30,255 nt of DNA from GCA-2731375 sp047518225 (GCA_047518225.1 JAKZRK010000347.1:1-30255); one strand, 5' to 3'. Positions 6,936-14,653 are shown, counted from the stretch's first letter. Numbers and translations are program-made. Notes: generated by a model not told the origin, from the sequence alone.

Positions 6936-8388
6936 TGTCGTCGTCGTCGGCGCCGGCCCCGGCGGCATGGCCGCCGCTCTGAGCGCCGCTGCGGCCGGGC
7001 TCGAGGTGGTCCTTGTCGATGAGAACCCCGCGCCCGGCGGTCAGATATTCCGGCGCCCGGCCAACGGGCGGGCCCATCGGGCGCCGTTACCGGCCTACGC
7101 ATCGGCGCTATCGCCCCTGCGTGACGGCGGCGCCGTTTCCGGGGTGACCTCGCGGTTGGGCGCCACGGTCTGGGCCATCGACGAGGGGAATCGCGTGCAC
7201 CTGGCAAGCGCCGACGGGACCGAAATGATCGCCGCCGCCGCCGTCGTTCTCGCCGGCGGCACCTATGAGTGGTCTCCCCCCGTACCCGGGTGGACGCTTC
7301 CCGGCGTCATGACGGCCGGCGGAGCCCAGGCGCTTCTCAAGGGACACGGCGTGGTTCCGGGCCGGCGGGTGCTGATCGCCGGCACCGGGCCTCTGATCCT
7401 GCGGGTCGCGGCGGAGCTTGCGGAGGCCGGAGTCGAAGTGGTCGCCGTCCTCGATGTCATGGCTGCGGGCGAGCGCTGGCTCGCGAGCCTGGGCTTGCTG
7501 GCATGCCCAGAGGTGGCGGGCGAGGGCCTGGCGCTGCTGTGGCGGCTCAGGCGGGCCGGTGTCCCGCTCTTTTCCGGCTGGCTGCCGAGGCGGATTTCGG
7601 GGAGGCAGGCGGTAGAGGCGGTCGAGGCGGCTCCTTGGGACGGCCGGTTCCGCGGCCCCGCCCGCCGTTGGCAGGTGGACACCGTCTGCCTGAGCTACGG
7701 CCTCGTCCCGTCCGTCGAGCTGGCGGCCCTCCGCGGCTGCGCCCTCGACCACGACGGGTGTCTCGGCGGCTGGGTGCCGCGCCGCGATCCCGACATGCAG
7801 ACCACTGTTCCCGGCGTCTACGCCGTCGGCGACGGCGCCGGCGTGCTCGGCGCCCGGGTAGCGGTGGCCCAGGGACGCATCGCCGGCGCCGCCATCGCCG
7901 AGCGTCTCGGCGGGCTGCCGGAAAGCGAGGCGGCGAGGATCGTCGCCGCTGCCCGGCGAACGATCCGGCGGCTGCGGCCGCTTGGCCACTATCTCGGCCG
8001 GGCCTACCGGCCGCGCCTCGAACTGGTGGACCCGATTGAAAGCGATGTTATGGTGTGCCGTTGCGAAGAGATATCGGCGGCGACCATAACCGCCGAGATC
8101 GAGGCCGGCGCGCACAGCCTGCATGAGATCAAGACCGCCTGCCGCGCAGGCATGGGGCCGTGCCAGGGGCGCCTGTGCATGCCGACGATCGCCCGCATGG
8201 TGGCGCGTGCGACCGGCCGCGCCTTGGCCGATGTGGGGTTCTCCCGTCCCCGCCCGCCGGTAAAGCCCCTGGACCTCGACCAGTTGGCTCCGGTCCACTC
8301 GGCGGCTGGCGGGACCGGCGCCGGAGCGGACCACGACGAGACCAATCCCTCGGCGACGAGGGAACCACAACCGGGCAGCGGAAAATGA
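6928..8388 (+). CDS. FAD/NAD(P)-dependent oxidoreductase with BFD-type [2Fe-2S] domain (HcnB-like)
   Basis: The N-terminal Rossmann loop VVVVGAGPGGMAAALSA (from about residue 4) and the acidic VLVDENPAPGGQI bind FAD. A second dinucleotide loop (RVLIAGTGPLIL) and a late GVYAVGDGAGVLG box complete the pyridine-nucleotide-disulfide reductase fold. The C-terminal BFD-like domain has C377, C379, C412 and C417 (C-x-C-x32-C-x4-C), a [2Fe-2S] site. This is the middle subunit of HcnABC- or opine-dehydrogenase-type complexes. The usual third partner, a DAO-family FAD oxidase, is not encoded here. After about residue 440 the protein ends in a Pro/Gly-rich low-complexity tail. Its last bases overlap the next gene (ATGA). 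Confidence 0.88.
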   Translation: MPDVVVVGAGPGGMAAALSAAAAGLEVVLVDENPAPGGQIFRRPANGRAHRAPLPAYASALSPLRDGGAVSGVTSRLGATVWAIDEGNRVHLASADGTEMIAAAAVVLAGGTYEWSPPVPGWTLPGVMTAGGAQALLKGHGVVPGRRVLIAGTGPLILRVAAELAEAGVEVVAVLDVMAAGERWLASLGLLACPEVAGEGLALLWRLRRAGVPLFSGWLPRRISGRQAVEAVEAAPWDGRFRGPARRWQVDTVCLSYGLVPSVELAALRGCALDHDGCLGGWVPRRDPDMQTTVPGVYAVGDGAGVLGARVAVAQGRIAGAAIAERLGGLPESEAARIVAAARRTIRRLRPLGHYLGRAYRPRLELVDPIESDVMVCRCEEISAATITAEIEAGAHSLHEIKTACRAGMGPCQGRLCMPTIARMVARATGRALADVGFSRPRPPVKPLDLDQLAPVHSAAGGTGAGADHDETNPSATREPQPGSGK

Positions 8389-9164
8389 GCGATATCCTCG
8401 TTGCGGAACAGCTAAGCGGAATTTCGGTCGTCACCTTGAACCGGTCAGCCAAGCGCAACGCCGTGAGCCTCGCCATGTGGCGCGAGCTTGGCTCGATTTT
8501 CGAGGACCTTGGCGGCCGCCGCGACGTGCGGGCCGTCATTCTGACCGGCGCCGGCGGCCATTTCTCGGCCGGGGCCGACATCAGCGAGTTCTCGACTGTG
8601 CGCAAGAACGCCGAAACCGGCGCGACCTACGAGAACGAAGTCGAACGCTGCTACAGGGCGCTGGCCGAAATCCCGAAACCGACGGTGGCCGCCGTCCGCG
8701 GATATTGCGTCGGTGGCGGCTGCGCGCTTGCTCTCGGCTGCGACTTTCGGGTGGCCGACGCGACGGCCAGGTTCGGGATTCCCGCCGCCAAGCTCGGCAT
8801 CGTCTATTCGGTCTGGGAATGCCAGTCCCTGATGAGCGTCGTCGGTTACGTCAACGCCAAGCGGATGCTGTTCACCGGCGATATCATCTCGCTCGAGGAG
8901 GCGGCGGGCATGGGGCTGGTCAACGATGTCATCGACGGGAACATCGTCGACGGAGCCGTCGACTTCGCCGCCGGAATGGTGGCGAACGCGCCGCTCTCCA
9001 TCGCTGGAATGAAGCTTATCCTGCGTTCCATCATGGCCGGGGAAATCGAGCCCAGCGCGGCGGCCATCGAGGACATGATCGCCCGCAGCATGGACAGCGA
9101 TGACGCCGCCGAAGGCGCCCGCGCCTTCACCGAGAAAAGGGCGCCCCGCTTCACCGGCATCTGA
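8385..9164 (+). CDS. Crotonase-fold (enoyl-CoA hydratase/isomerase family) protein lacking both hydratase glutamates
   Basis: This 259-residue protein spans the ECH_1 fold. It has the CoA-binding segment NRSAKRNAVS, the oxyanion-hole motif HFSAGADISEF (residues 59-69) and VRGYCVGGGCALALGCDFRV (104-123). In true hydratases GGGCE and FGxPE supply two catalytic Glu. Here both positions are Ala (A114 and A134 in FGIPAAKLG). Simple syn-hydration is therefore unlikely; a decarboxylase, isomerase, thioesterase or C-C hydrolase-like role is possible. The start chosen is the ATG at 8385 overlapping the upstream stop, because the frame before it has no family features. It is the last gene of the hyu operon and is convergent with the DUF1989 gene 50 bp away. 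Confidence 0.88.
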   Translation: MSDILVAEQLSGISVVTLNRSAKRNAVSLAMWRELGSIFEDLGGRRDVRAVILTGAGGHFSAGADISEFSTVRKNAETGATYENEVERCYRALAEIPKPTVAAVRGYCVGGGCALALGCDFRVADATARFGIPAAKLGIVYSVWECQSLMSVVGYVNAKRMLFTGDIISLEEAAGMGLVNDVIDGNIVDGAVDFAAGMVANAPLSIAGMKLILRSIMAGEIEPSAAAIEDMIARSMDSDDAAEGARAFTEKRAPRFTGI

Positions 9165-9214
9165 GGCCGCGCAACGGCGGCGCCCCGGCTTCGGATAATC
9201 CGATGGCGGCGGGC

Positions 9215-9832
9215 TCAGATGATCTGATAGTGGGCGTCTTTCGGTATGCCGTCGGGGCCGTTGGTGTTGTTCATATCCTGCGGACACGCGGAGAAGGCGA
9301 CGATGCAGTCCATCTCCGCGCGCAAGACCATGTAGTCGCCCGGCTTGGAGACCGGCGGCTTCTTCAGGAGTTCCTTTCCCTCGCCCCACGGCCGATTCAT
9401 GAACATGTTGAACGGACAGGGGGTATGGGGCCGCGCGAGACCCAGTTCGGCCATCGCGGCGGCCAGATTGTCGGTGCAGTTGTCGTGGTAGCCTTTGTGG
9501 CCGAGCAGCCGATAGCGGTGGGTATCGCAGGCCGCGTTCAAGGTGTCGTGGATCCCCGGTGTCGTATCCTCGACGATGGTCAGGATCGGCCTCCGGCGGT
9601 TGGTCAGGAACGCCTCACCGACCTCGGGCATCACCTTGTCGATGGTGCTACGCGTGTGCTCCATGGACATGTATTCGCCGAGGTCGTCGGTGTTGAACGC
9701 CCAGGTATCGACGACTTGGGAGCCGTGGGTGTTGATCACCTTCACGAGCTGCCCGCTGGCGAGCCGGTGCGCCTTGCCCTTGCGGGCGGGAACCAGGATC
9801 AGGCCCTCGGCCGGCTTCGACTTGCCGGGCAT
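9215..9832 (-). CDS. DUF1989 protein (urea-carboxylase-associated / carboxyguanidine-deiminase-like)
   Basis: This 205-residue protein matches DUF1989. KVINTHGSQVVDTWAFN is followed by EYMSMEHTR, LGHKGYHDNCTDN and CPFNMFMNRPW, with a late MDCIVAFSACPQDMN. Family members include urea-carboxylase-associated proteins and the CgdA/CgdB subunits of carboxyguanidine deiminase; others sit beside aminotransferases with unknown roles. The conserved His, Cys and Asp residues suggest metal-assisted hydrolysis of a C-N bond, which is inference. The start chosen is the ATG at 9832, whose A is shared with the aminotransferase stop (ATGA on the minus strand). An ATG at 9856 is in frame but lies inside the upstream gene. 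The two minus-strand genes are thus translationally coupled. Confidence 0.85.
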   Translation of the reverse strand: MPGKSKPAEGLILVPARKGKAHRLASGQLVKVINTHGSQVVDTWAFNTDDLGEYMSMEHTRSTIDKVMPEVGEAFLTNRRRPILTIVEDTTPGIHDTLNAACDTHRYRLLGHKGYHDNCTDNLAAAMAELGLARPHTPCPFNMFMNRPWGEGKELLKKPPVSKPGDYMVLRAEMDCIVAFSACPQDMNNTNGPDGIPKDAHYQII

Positions 9833-11187
9833 CAGCCGTACCCCAGATTTCGACACGCGGCGTCGAGTGCCCGCACCGTGTCCTCAAGGTCCTGCTGGGT
9901 GTGGACGGTGGATACGAAGCGGCGGGTGTTGGGCAGCACATAGAGGCCCTGTCTGATCAATTCCAGGTCGAGCTCCTTGGAGCGTTTCATGTCCGAGTTG
10001 ATGATATCGGCGTAGTTGCGCGGCGGCTTGTTCAGGAACAATATCTGCCAGAACGAGGCCGCGCCCACGGCGAGGGCGGGAACATTCAAGCGGTTGAGGA
10101 CCTTCTGGCAGGCCTTGCGGAGGTCGTCGCCGGTCTTGGCCAGGGCCTCGTAAACACCCGGCTGGCGCAGCTCGGCGAGGGTCGCGAGGCCGGCGACACA
10201 GGCCATCGGGCTGCCGTGCAATGTTCCGTTGACCATCGCGTAGTCGTTCTCTCCCTTCCTGTAGGGGCTGGCGAGATCGATGAACTCGGCGCGCCCGGCC
10301 ACCGCCCCGAGGGCGCCGCCGCCGCCGACGATCTTGCCAAAACTTGCCAAGTCCGGCGTCACCCCGAAGTGCCCCTGCCCGCCGCCATAGTCGAGACGGA
10401 ATCCGGTCACCACCTCGTCGAACAGCAGTAGCACCGCGTTGTCGTCGCAAATCCGACGTAGCCCGGAGAGGAAGCCAGGCTCGGAAACGATGATGCGCTG
10501 TAGCGGCTCGACGATGATTCCGGCGAGGTCGTCGCGGTTCTCCTCGACGATACGGCGGGCGGCTTCCAGATCGTTGTAGGGGGCCACCAGGACGGTCGGC
10601 GAAAGCACCGAGGGGATGCCGGAACTGTCGATCTGGCCCGCCGGATAGTTGGAGACCGCCGTCGGGTAGACGCTGAAATTCGAGTAGTCGTGGTTGCCGT
10701 GGTAGCCGCCCTCGAACTTCAGGATCTTGTCGTGGCCGGTAAAGGCGCGGGCCATGCGCATCGCGTAGAACGTCGCCTCGGACCCCGTCGTCGTGAAGAT
10801 CACCTTCTCGGCGCAGGGTACGGTGCCGGCGATCTCGTCCGCCAACCGGATGGCAGGCTCGTTGAGCATGGCGAAATAGTGGATGCCGTTGGGGAGCTGG
10901 GCCGCAATTGCCTTCATTACCTCGGGATGGGCGTTCCCCAGGATGAGGGCCCCGGCGCCGCAGACATAGTCGATGTATGTACGGCCCCGGACGTCCTCGA
11001 TACGCGAACCTTCGGCTTTGCGGATGATGAAGCGGACGTCCTCGGGCAGGGCGTTCGCGCCGAGCCCCGCCCCGGGAAGGCACCGGGTCGCAATGTCGAA
11101 ATACCCGTCGTGGTCGGGGGCCGGACCCTCGGCGGTGGTGTGGACCGCCCGGGTTTCGGACGGGATGACCTGTGTTGATTCGCTCAT
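9832..11187 (-). CDS. Class III PLP aminotransferase (glutamate-1-semialdehyde-type)
   Basis: This 451-residue class III aminotransferase or aminomutase has TYIDYVCGAGALILGNAHPEV near the N-terminus. FTTTGSEATFYAMRMAR is the phosphate-binding region and LLLFDEVVTGFR binds the PLP pyridine. The Schiff-base lysine is K285 in LASFGKIVGGG. The family acts on amino groups away from the alpha carbon, or as 1,2-aminomutases; the DUF1989 partner does not define the substrate. The start is the ATG at 11187 (MSESTQ), with GAAGG six bases upstream; a TTG at 11217 is less likely. It is not hemL by context. The promoter is probably the minus-strand TATAAT at 11299-11304. Confidence 0.9.
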   Translation of the reverse strand: MSESTQVIPSETRAVHTTAEGPAPDHDGYFDIATRCLPGAGLGANALPEDVRFIIRKAEGSRIEDVRGRTYIDYVCGAGALILGNAHPEVMKAIAAQLPNGIHYFAMLNEPAIRLADEIAGTVPCAEKVIFTTTGSEATFYAMRMARAFTGHDKILKFEGGYHGNHDYSNFSVYPTAVSNYPAGQIDSSGIPSVLSPTVLVAPYNDLEAARRIVEENRDDLAGIIVEPLQRIIVSEPGFLSGLRRICDDNAVLLLFDEVVTGFRLDYGGGQGHFGVTPDLASFGKIVGGGGALGAVAGRAEFIDLASPYRKGENDYAMVNGTLHGSPMACVAGLATLAELRQPGVYEALAKTGDDLRKACQKVLNRLNVPALAVGAASFWQILFLNKPPRNYADIINSDMKRSKELDLELIRQGLYVLPNTRRFVSTVHTQQDLEDTVRALDAACRNLGYG

Positions 11188-11276
11188 GATAAGCCTTCGG
11201 TTGCCAATTGTTATCAAGGATCAGCCGACCAGCGCAGCATTAAAGGCCTTAACCGTAGCCCAATAACAGTGTACAT

Positions 11277-11324
11277 TATCCAGTCGACAGTCATAAGAAT
11301 TATACAGTCGACAGTCATAAGAAT
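11277..11324. repeat. Two tandem 24-bp direct repeats (operator-like)
   Basis: Units 11277-11300 and 11301-11324 differ at only one base. Each contains the palindrome GTCGAC followed by AGTCATAAGAAT. They lie between divergent aminotransferase genes and cover the spacer and -10 region of a minus-strand promoter. This suggests a repeated regulator site, but could also be a recent duplication. If translated from an upstream GTG (11269) they would encode IIQSTVIR twice; I consider that reading spurious. Confidence 0.8.
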
Positions 11325-11328
11325 TCAA
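11299..11328 (-). promoter_or_regulatory. Sigma70-like promoter for the aminotransferase-DUF1989 operon
   Basis: On the minus strand TTGAAT (11328-11323) and a perfect TATAAT (11304-11299) are 18 bases apart, about 115 bases before the ATG at 11187. A second -10-like GATAAT falls in the neighbouring repeat unit (11280-11275). The repeats overlap this promoter, so a repressor or activator may act here. Confidence 0.5.
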
Positions 11329-11406
11329 CGTACGATTAGCCCAGAATATGAACCTCCCCTGGGCCTCGTGTTGGATCATGAGCTGTTGTCTTTTCGGGAG
11401 AATCGA

Positions 11407-12648
11407 GTGAACGCTCGGGATAACCCAATGAACGACGGCACCGCCGCCGCACCGCCGCCCTCCGCGCCCAAGCCGGCTTCCTCGTATCGCGAGCGCGGCC
11501 GCCGCCTGGAGCGCCGGGTTAAGCCTTACGAGCCTGGAATTTCGCGGTCGGAGGCGGCGGCGCGCGCCGGCGTCAGTATGGCCGAGATCGGCAAGATGTC
11601 GTCCAACGAGAACCCCCTCGGCTCGCCGCCAAAGGTGGCGGAGGTGATCGCGCGATTCGCCGACGTGCTGCACGAATATCCAAGCCCCTCGGCTTTGGAG
11701 TTGCGCGTCGCCATCGGCGCCTATTTGAATGTCGACCCGGAGCAGGTGGTGTTGGGAACCGGCTCGTCGGCGCTTTTTCACTTCATTATGGTGACCTTCA
11801 GCGAGCCCGGCGGAGAGGTCATCGCCCTCGATCCGAGTTTTCCTTTGTACTTTGAGACGGCGCGCGTGCACGGATGCGAGCCGATCCCGGTGGTGCTGCG
11901 GCCGGACGACTTCGGGTTCGAGATCGAGCGCATGGCCGAGGCGATCACGCCGCGCACCCAGATCATCTTTCTGACCCGTCCGAACAACCCGACCGCCAAC
12001 CTCATCCCCCTTGAAGAGGTGGAGGAGGTCGCGCGCCTGGCCGATGTGGCTGGCGCCCTGGTCATCGTTGACGAGGCCTACCTTGAATACGCCGACGACT
12101 ACCAGGAGATGACGGCTGCGAAGTTCATCCGCGGCCACCAACCGCGCGCCCCCAACCTCATGGTGACCCGTACCTTCGGCAAGGCTTTCGGGCTCGGCAA
12201 CCTCCGCGTCGGCTACGCCATCGGTACCCGCGAGACGGCCAATCAGTTGCGCCTGGCCAACGACAAGTGGTCGACCGGCGATGTCAATCGCGCGGCGGCG
12301 ATCACGACTCTTGCCGATAAGGAGCATCTTGAGGAGACACGCCGTGTCGCACGCGAGGGGCGGGAGATGCTGGCCGAGGCGTTCCGCGAAATGGGATTCG
12401 ACGTGGTCCCGGCCTCGCAGTCCGTGAACATTATGGTGAATGTCACCCGATTACGCGGCCCGCAGGCGAAGAGGCGCAACATCGGCTGGTCGCCGCAGGA
12501 GTTTGCGGACGCCGTGTTCGACAAGGGACATATCATGATCCGGGGAGATTTCTCGCCGACCCATATCCGCGTCAGCATCGCCCGGCCCGAGGTAAACGAG
12601 CGCCTTGTCCGCACCGTGCGGACGATCGTAGCGGAACGCCTGGCATGA
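11407..12648 (+). CDS. HisC-like class I/II PLP aminotransferase
   Basis: This 413-residue protein is related to histidinol-phosphate aminotransferase. Visible elements are SSNENPLGSPP, HEYPSPSALELR, VLGTGSSALFHF (phosphate cup), FLTRPNNPTANLI, ALVIVDEAYLEY, and the PLP lysine K259 in TRTFGKAFGLGNLRVGYAIG. The C-terminal FSPTHIRVSIARPE holds the carboxylate-binding Arg. HisC relatives also transaminate aromatic and other amino acids. The neighbours here are aconitase-family subunits, not his genes, so a dedicated catabolic or biosynthetic role is likely (inference). The start chosen is the GTG at 11407, with GGGAG six bases before it; an ATG at 11428 lacks a good ribosome site. The N-terminus is a variable Pro/Ala/Arg-rich stretch of about 40 residues. 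The stop overlaps leuD-like (ATGA). Confidence 0.87.
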   Translation: MNARDNPMNDGTAAAPPPSAPKPASSYRERGRRLERRVKPYEPGISRSEAAARAGVSMAEIGKMSSNENPLGSPPKVAEVIARFADVLHEYPSPSALELRVAIGAYLNVDPEQVVLGTGSSALFHFIMVTFSEPGGEVIALDPSFPLYFETARVHGCEPIPVVLRPDDFGFEIERMAEAITPRTQIIFLTRPNNPTANLIPLEEVEEVARLADVAGALVIVDEAYLEYADDYQEMTAAKFIRGHQPRAPNLMVTRTFGKAFGLGNLRVGYAIGTRETANQLRLANDKWSTGDVNRAAAITTLADKEHLEETRRVAREGREMLAEAFREMGFDVVPASQSVNIMVNVTRLRGPQAKRRNIGWSPQEFADAVFDKGHIMIRGDFSPTHIRVSIARPEVNERLVRTVRTIVAERLA

Positions 12649-13139
12649 GGATCTCGGGCCGCGCCCTCATCGTCGGCGGGGACGACATCAACACGGATAT
12701 CATCTATCCCGGCCGCTACCTGACGGTCACCGACCCGGAGGAGCAGGCGAAGCACATATTCGAGGGCCTCGGCGACGAAATGCCGGCCCGCATTCGCGCC
12801 TACCCGATCGTGGTTGCCGGCTGGAACCTGGGGCCCGGCAGTTCGCGCGAGCAGGCGGCGACGGGGATGCTGGCGGCCGGCGTGCAACTGGTAATCGCCA
12901 AGTCCTTCTCTCGAATTTTCTTCCGCAACGCCATAAATACCGGCTTGGCGCTGATCGAATCGCCGGAACTGGCGGACCTCATCCATGACGATGACGAGGT
13001 TACGGTCGATCTGGCCAACGGCGAGGCCGAGGTCAAGGGACATCGAGCCCGTTTCGAGCCGCTGCCGGCGCACCTGCGGGACATACTGAATCACGGTGGC
13101 CTTTGGGGGTATTTCGAGGCGCGTCGGGCAGCCGGCTAA
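12645..13139 (+). CDS. LeuD-like aconitase-family small subunit
   Basis: This 164-residue swivel domain has GGDDINTDIIYPGRYL at the N-terminus and GWNLGPGSSREQAATGML (residues about 65-82), the substrate-binding serine/arginine loop of isopropylmalate isomerase and homoaconitase small subunits. SFSRIFFRNAINTGL follows, as in the short LeuD2/HacB-type form. It should pair with the LeuC-like protein encoded 49 bp downstream to make a hydro-lyase that isomerises a hydroxy-di- or tricarboxylate. Having the small subunit first and a HisC-like aminotransferase before it, with no leuA or leuB, argues against ordinary leucine synthesis. The ATG overlaps the upstream stop. Confidence 0.88.
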   Translation: MRISGRALIVGGDDINTDIIYPGRYLTVTDPEEQAKHIFEGLGDEMPARIRAYPIVVAGWNLGPGSSREQAATGMLAAGVQLVIAKSFSRIFFRNAINTGLALIESPELADLIHDDDEVTVDLANGEAEVKGHRARFEPLPAHLRDILNHGGLWGYFEARRAAG

Positions 13140-13188
13140 GAAAGGGCGGCGCGGTCCGGGCGCCGGGCCGCACCGCGAGGAGATTGTG

Positions 13189-14448
13189 GTGGGAAAAACC
13201 CTGAGCGAGAAAATCATGTCGCGGGCGGCGGGAACCGACGCAGGGCAGGGTCAGTTCGTCGAGTTCCATCCAGACTGGACGTTTGCCCTGGACGACGGTA
13301 TCGGCGCCTGCGTCGAGCATCTGGAGGCGCACGGCATCGAAACCGTCAGGCATCCCGAACGCATCGCGCTTTTCCTCGACCACTTCGCGCCCGCCAATGT
13401 GGCCCACCATGCGACCCTGCATCAGCGGGGGCGCGAGTTCGCCCGCCGCCACCGCATCCACGGCGTCTATGACGTTGGCGAGGGAATCTCGCACCAGGTT
13501 GTCGTCGAGAAGGGTCTCGTGCGGCCCGGGCAAGTCGCCGTGAACATGGATTCACACACCATGACGGTGGGCGCGGTGGGATGTCTCGGCATGGGTCTCG
13601 GCCTCAGCGAGATATCCTTCCTGTGGGCGACCGGCGGGCTGTGGTTCCGGGTGCCGAAGACCGTGCGGGTCGTCCTCACCGGGCGCCTGACTCCTCCCGT
13701 GTGCGCCAAGGACGTCATGCTGGCGCTGCTCGGCGACCTCGGCGCCCGCTGGGCCACCTACATGGCCATCGAGTACCACGGCGAGGCCCTCGCCGGGCTT
13801 GGCATTGCCGACCGCATGACCCTCTGCAACATGGGGATCGAGCTCGGCGCAAAGACGGCCATAGTCCCCATCGACGAGGTGACACGGAGGCATTTCGAGG
13901 ACCTCGGCATCGCCCTCGACGAGGATATGTCTGTTCCCGACCCGGACGCCCGGTACGAGAATACGCACACGGTCCGCCTGGACGGCCTGGAGCCCATGGT
14001 TGCATGCCCGCACACGGTCGATAACGTTCGGCCCGTCAGAGCCGTCGCCGGGACTGCCATCCAGCAGGCCTTCCTCGGCACCTGTACCAACGGCCGCTTT
14101 GAGGACCTCGCCGTCGCGGCCGCCATTTTGAAGGGCCGCAGGGTTGCCGACGGGACCCGCATGATCGTCACACCGGCCTCGCGGGCAGTATATCTCCGTG
14201 CCATCAGGGAAGGCGTCATCGAAACCTTGATCGAGGCCGGCTGCACGATTACGACACCCGGCTGCGGGGCCTGCGCGGGCCTGCACCAGGGGGTGCTGGG
14301 CGACGGCGAGTCGTGCATCGCGTCGTCGAGCCGCAATTTCCTTGGCCGCATGGGCAACCGCAACGCCTCCGTTTACCTCGGAAGCCCGGCGACCGTCGCC
14401 GCCAGTGCCCTCGCGGGTCACGTCGAGGACCCGCGCAACATAACCTAG
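13189..14448 (+). CDS. LeuC-like aconitase-family large subunit ([4Fe-4S] hydro-lyase)
   Basis: This 419-residue large subunit of the isopropylmalate isomerase/homoaconitase/dimethylmaleate hydratase group has VNMDSHTMTVGAVGCLGMGLG in the front domain. The cluster ligands C299 (LGTCTNGR), C359 and C362 (GCGACAG) are present, so a [4Fe-4S] centre is expected. The short length fits the LeuC2/HacA form used with a separate small subunit. The start chosen is the GTG at 13189, six bases after GGAG (a GTG at 13186 is the alternative). The frame is open upstream to 13096, but that part overlaps leuD-like and lacks family sequence. The substrate is unknown. It is the last gene of this operon. Confidence 0.87.
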   Translation: MGKTLSEKIMSRAAGTDAGQGQFVEFHPDWTFALDDGIGACVEHLEAHGIETVRHPERIALFLDHFAPANVAHHATLHQRGREFARRHRIHGVYDVGEGISHQVVVEKGLVRPGQVAVNMDSHTMTVGAVGCLGMGLGLSEISFLWATGGLWFRVPKTVRVVLTGRLTPPVCAKDVMLALLGDLGARWATYMAIEYHGEALAGLGIADRMTLCNMGIELGAKTAIVPIDEVTRRHFEDLGIALDEDMSVPDPDARYENTHTVRLDGLEPMVACPHTVDNVRPVRAVAGTAIQQAFLGTCTNGRFEDLAVAAAILKGRRVADGTRMIVTPASRAVYLRAIREGVIETLIEAGCTITTPGCGACAGLHQGVLGDGESCIASSSRNFLGRMGNRNASVYLGSPATVAASALAGHVEDPRNIT

Positions 14449-14478
14449 TGGATAGAATTCAACAGATGATATCTACTA

Positions 14479-14653
14479 GCAGGCTGCTGAAAGACTCCAT
14501 AATTCGGCCCATTGTTGTCATGCCCGCGTAGGCGGGCATCCAGATGCGGCAATAATTATCGCTGTTTTCAGGCGTTTTCTGGATTCCCGCCTTCGCGGGA
14601 ATGACCAAGAATTTGTGGTATGGGGCGTCTTAAAACGTTTTTCAGCAACCTGT
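14479..14653. mobile_element. MITE-like element flanked by TA
   Basis: This non-coding element is about 175 bp. Its ends are inverted copies of CAGG(C/T)TGCTGAAA (starting at 14480, mirrored at 14641-14652), and TA lies just outside both ends (14477-14478 and 14654-14655), as for IS630/Tc1-type target sites. Inside are two perfect 8-bp hairpins: ATGCCCGC/GCGGGCAT at 14520-14539 and ATTCCCGC/GCGGGAAT at 14583-14602. Each is flanked by GTCAT..CCAGA-type sequence and they are mirror images of each other. The hairpins could act as bidirectional terminators between the convergent operons. The right TA is part of the esterase stop codon. Confidence 0.7.

Noticed and set aside
8160..8384. Extended start of the crotonase gene into the oxidoreductase
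   Set aside because: The extra sequence is Pro/Arg/Gly-rich, overlaps the BFD domain codons and lacks crotonase features; the ATGA overlap at 8385 is far better.
11269..11406. Extended start of the HisC-like protein through the tandem repeats
   Set aside because: It would make the promoter repeats coding, and there is no ribosome site; GTG at 11407 has GGGAG at ideal spacing.
11407..14448. Leucine or histidine biosynthesis operon
   Set aside because: Only HisC-like and LeuCD-like genes are present, with no leuA/leuB or other his genes, and the context is catabolic-looking.
14500..14610. CRISPR-like array from the paired hairpins
   Set aside because: There are only two mirrored palindromes with no regular spacers and no cas genes; the outer inverted ends fit a MITE better.
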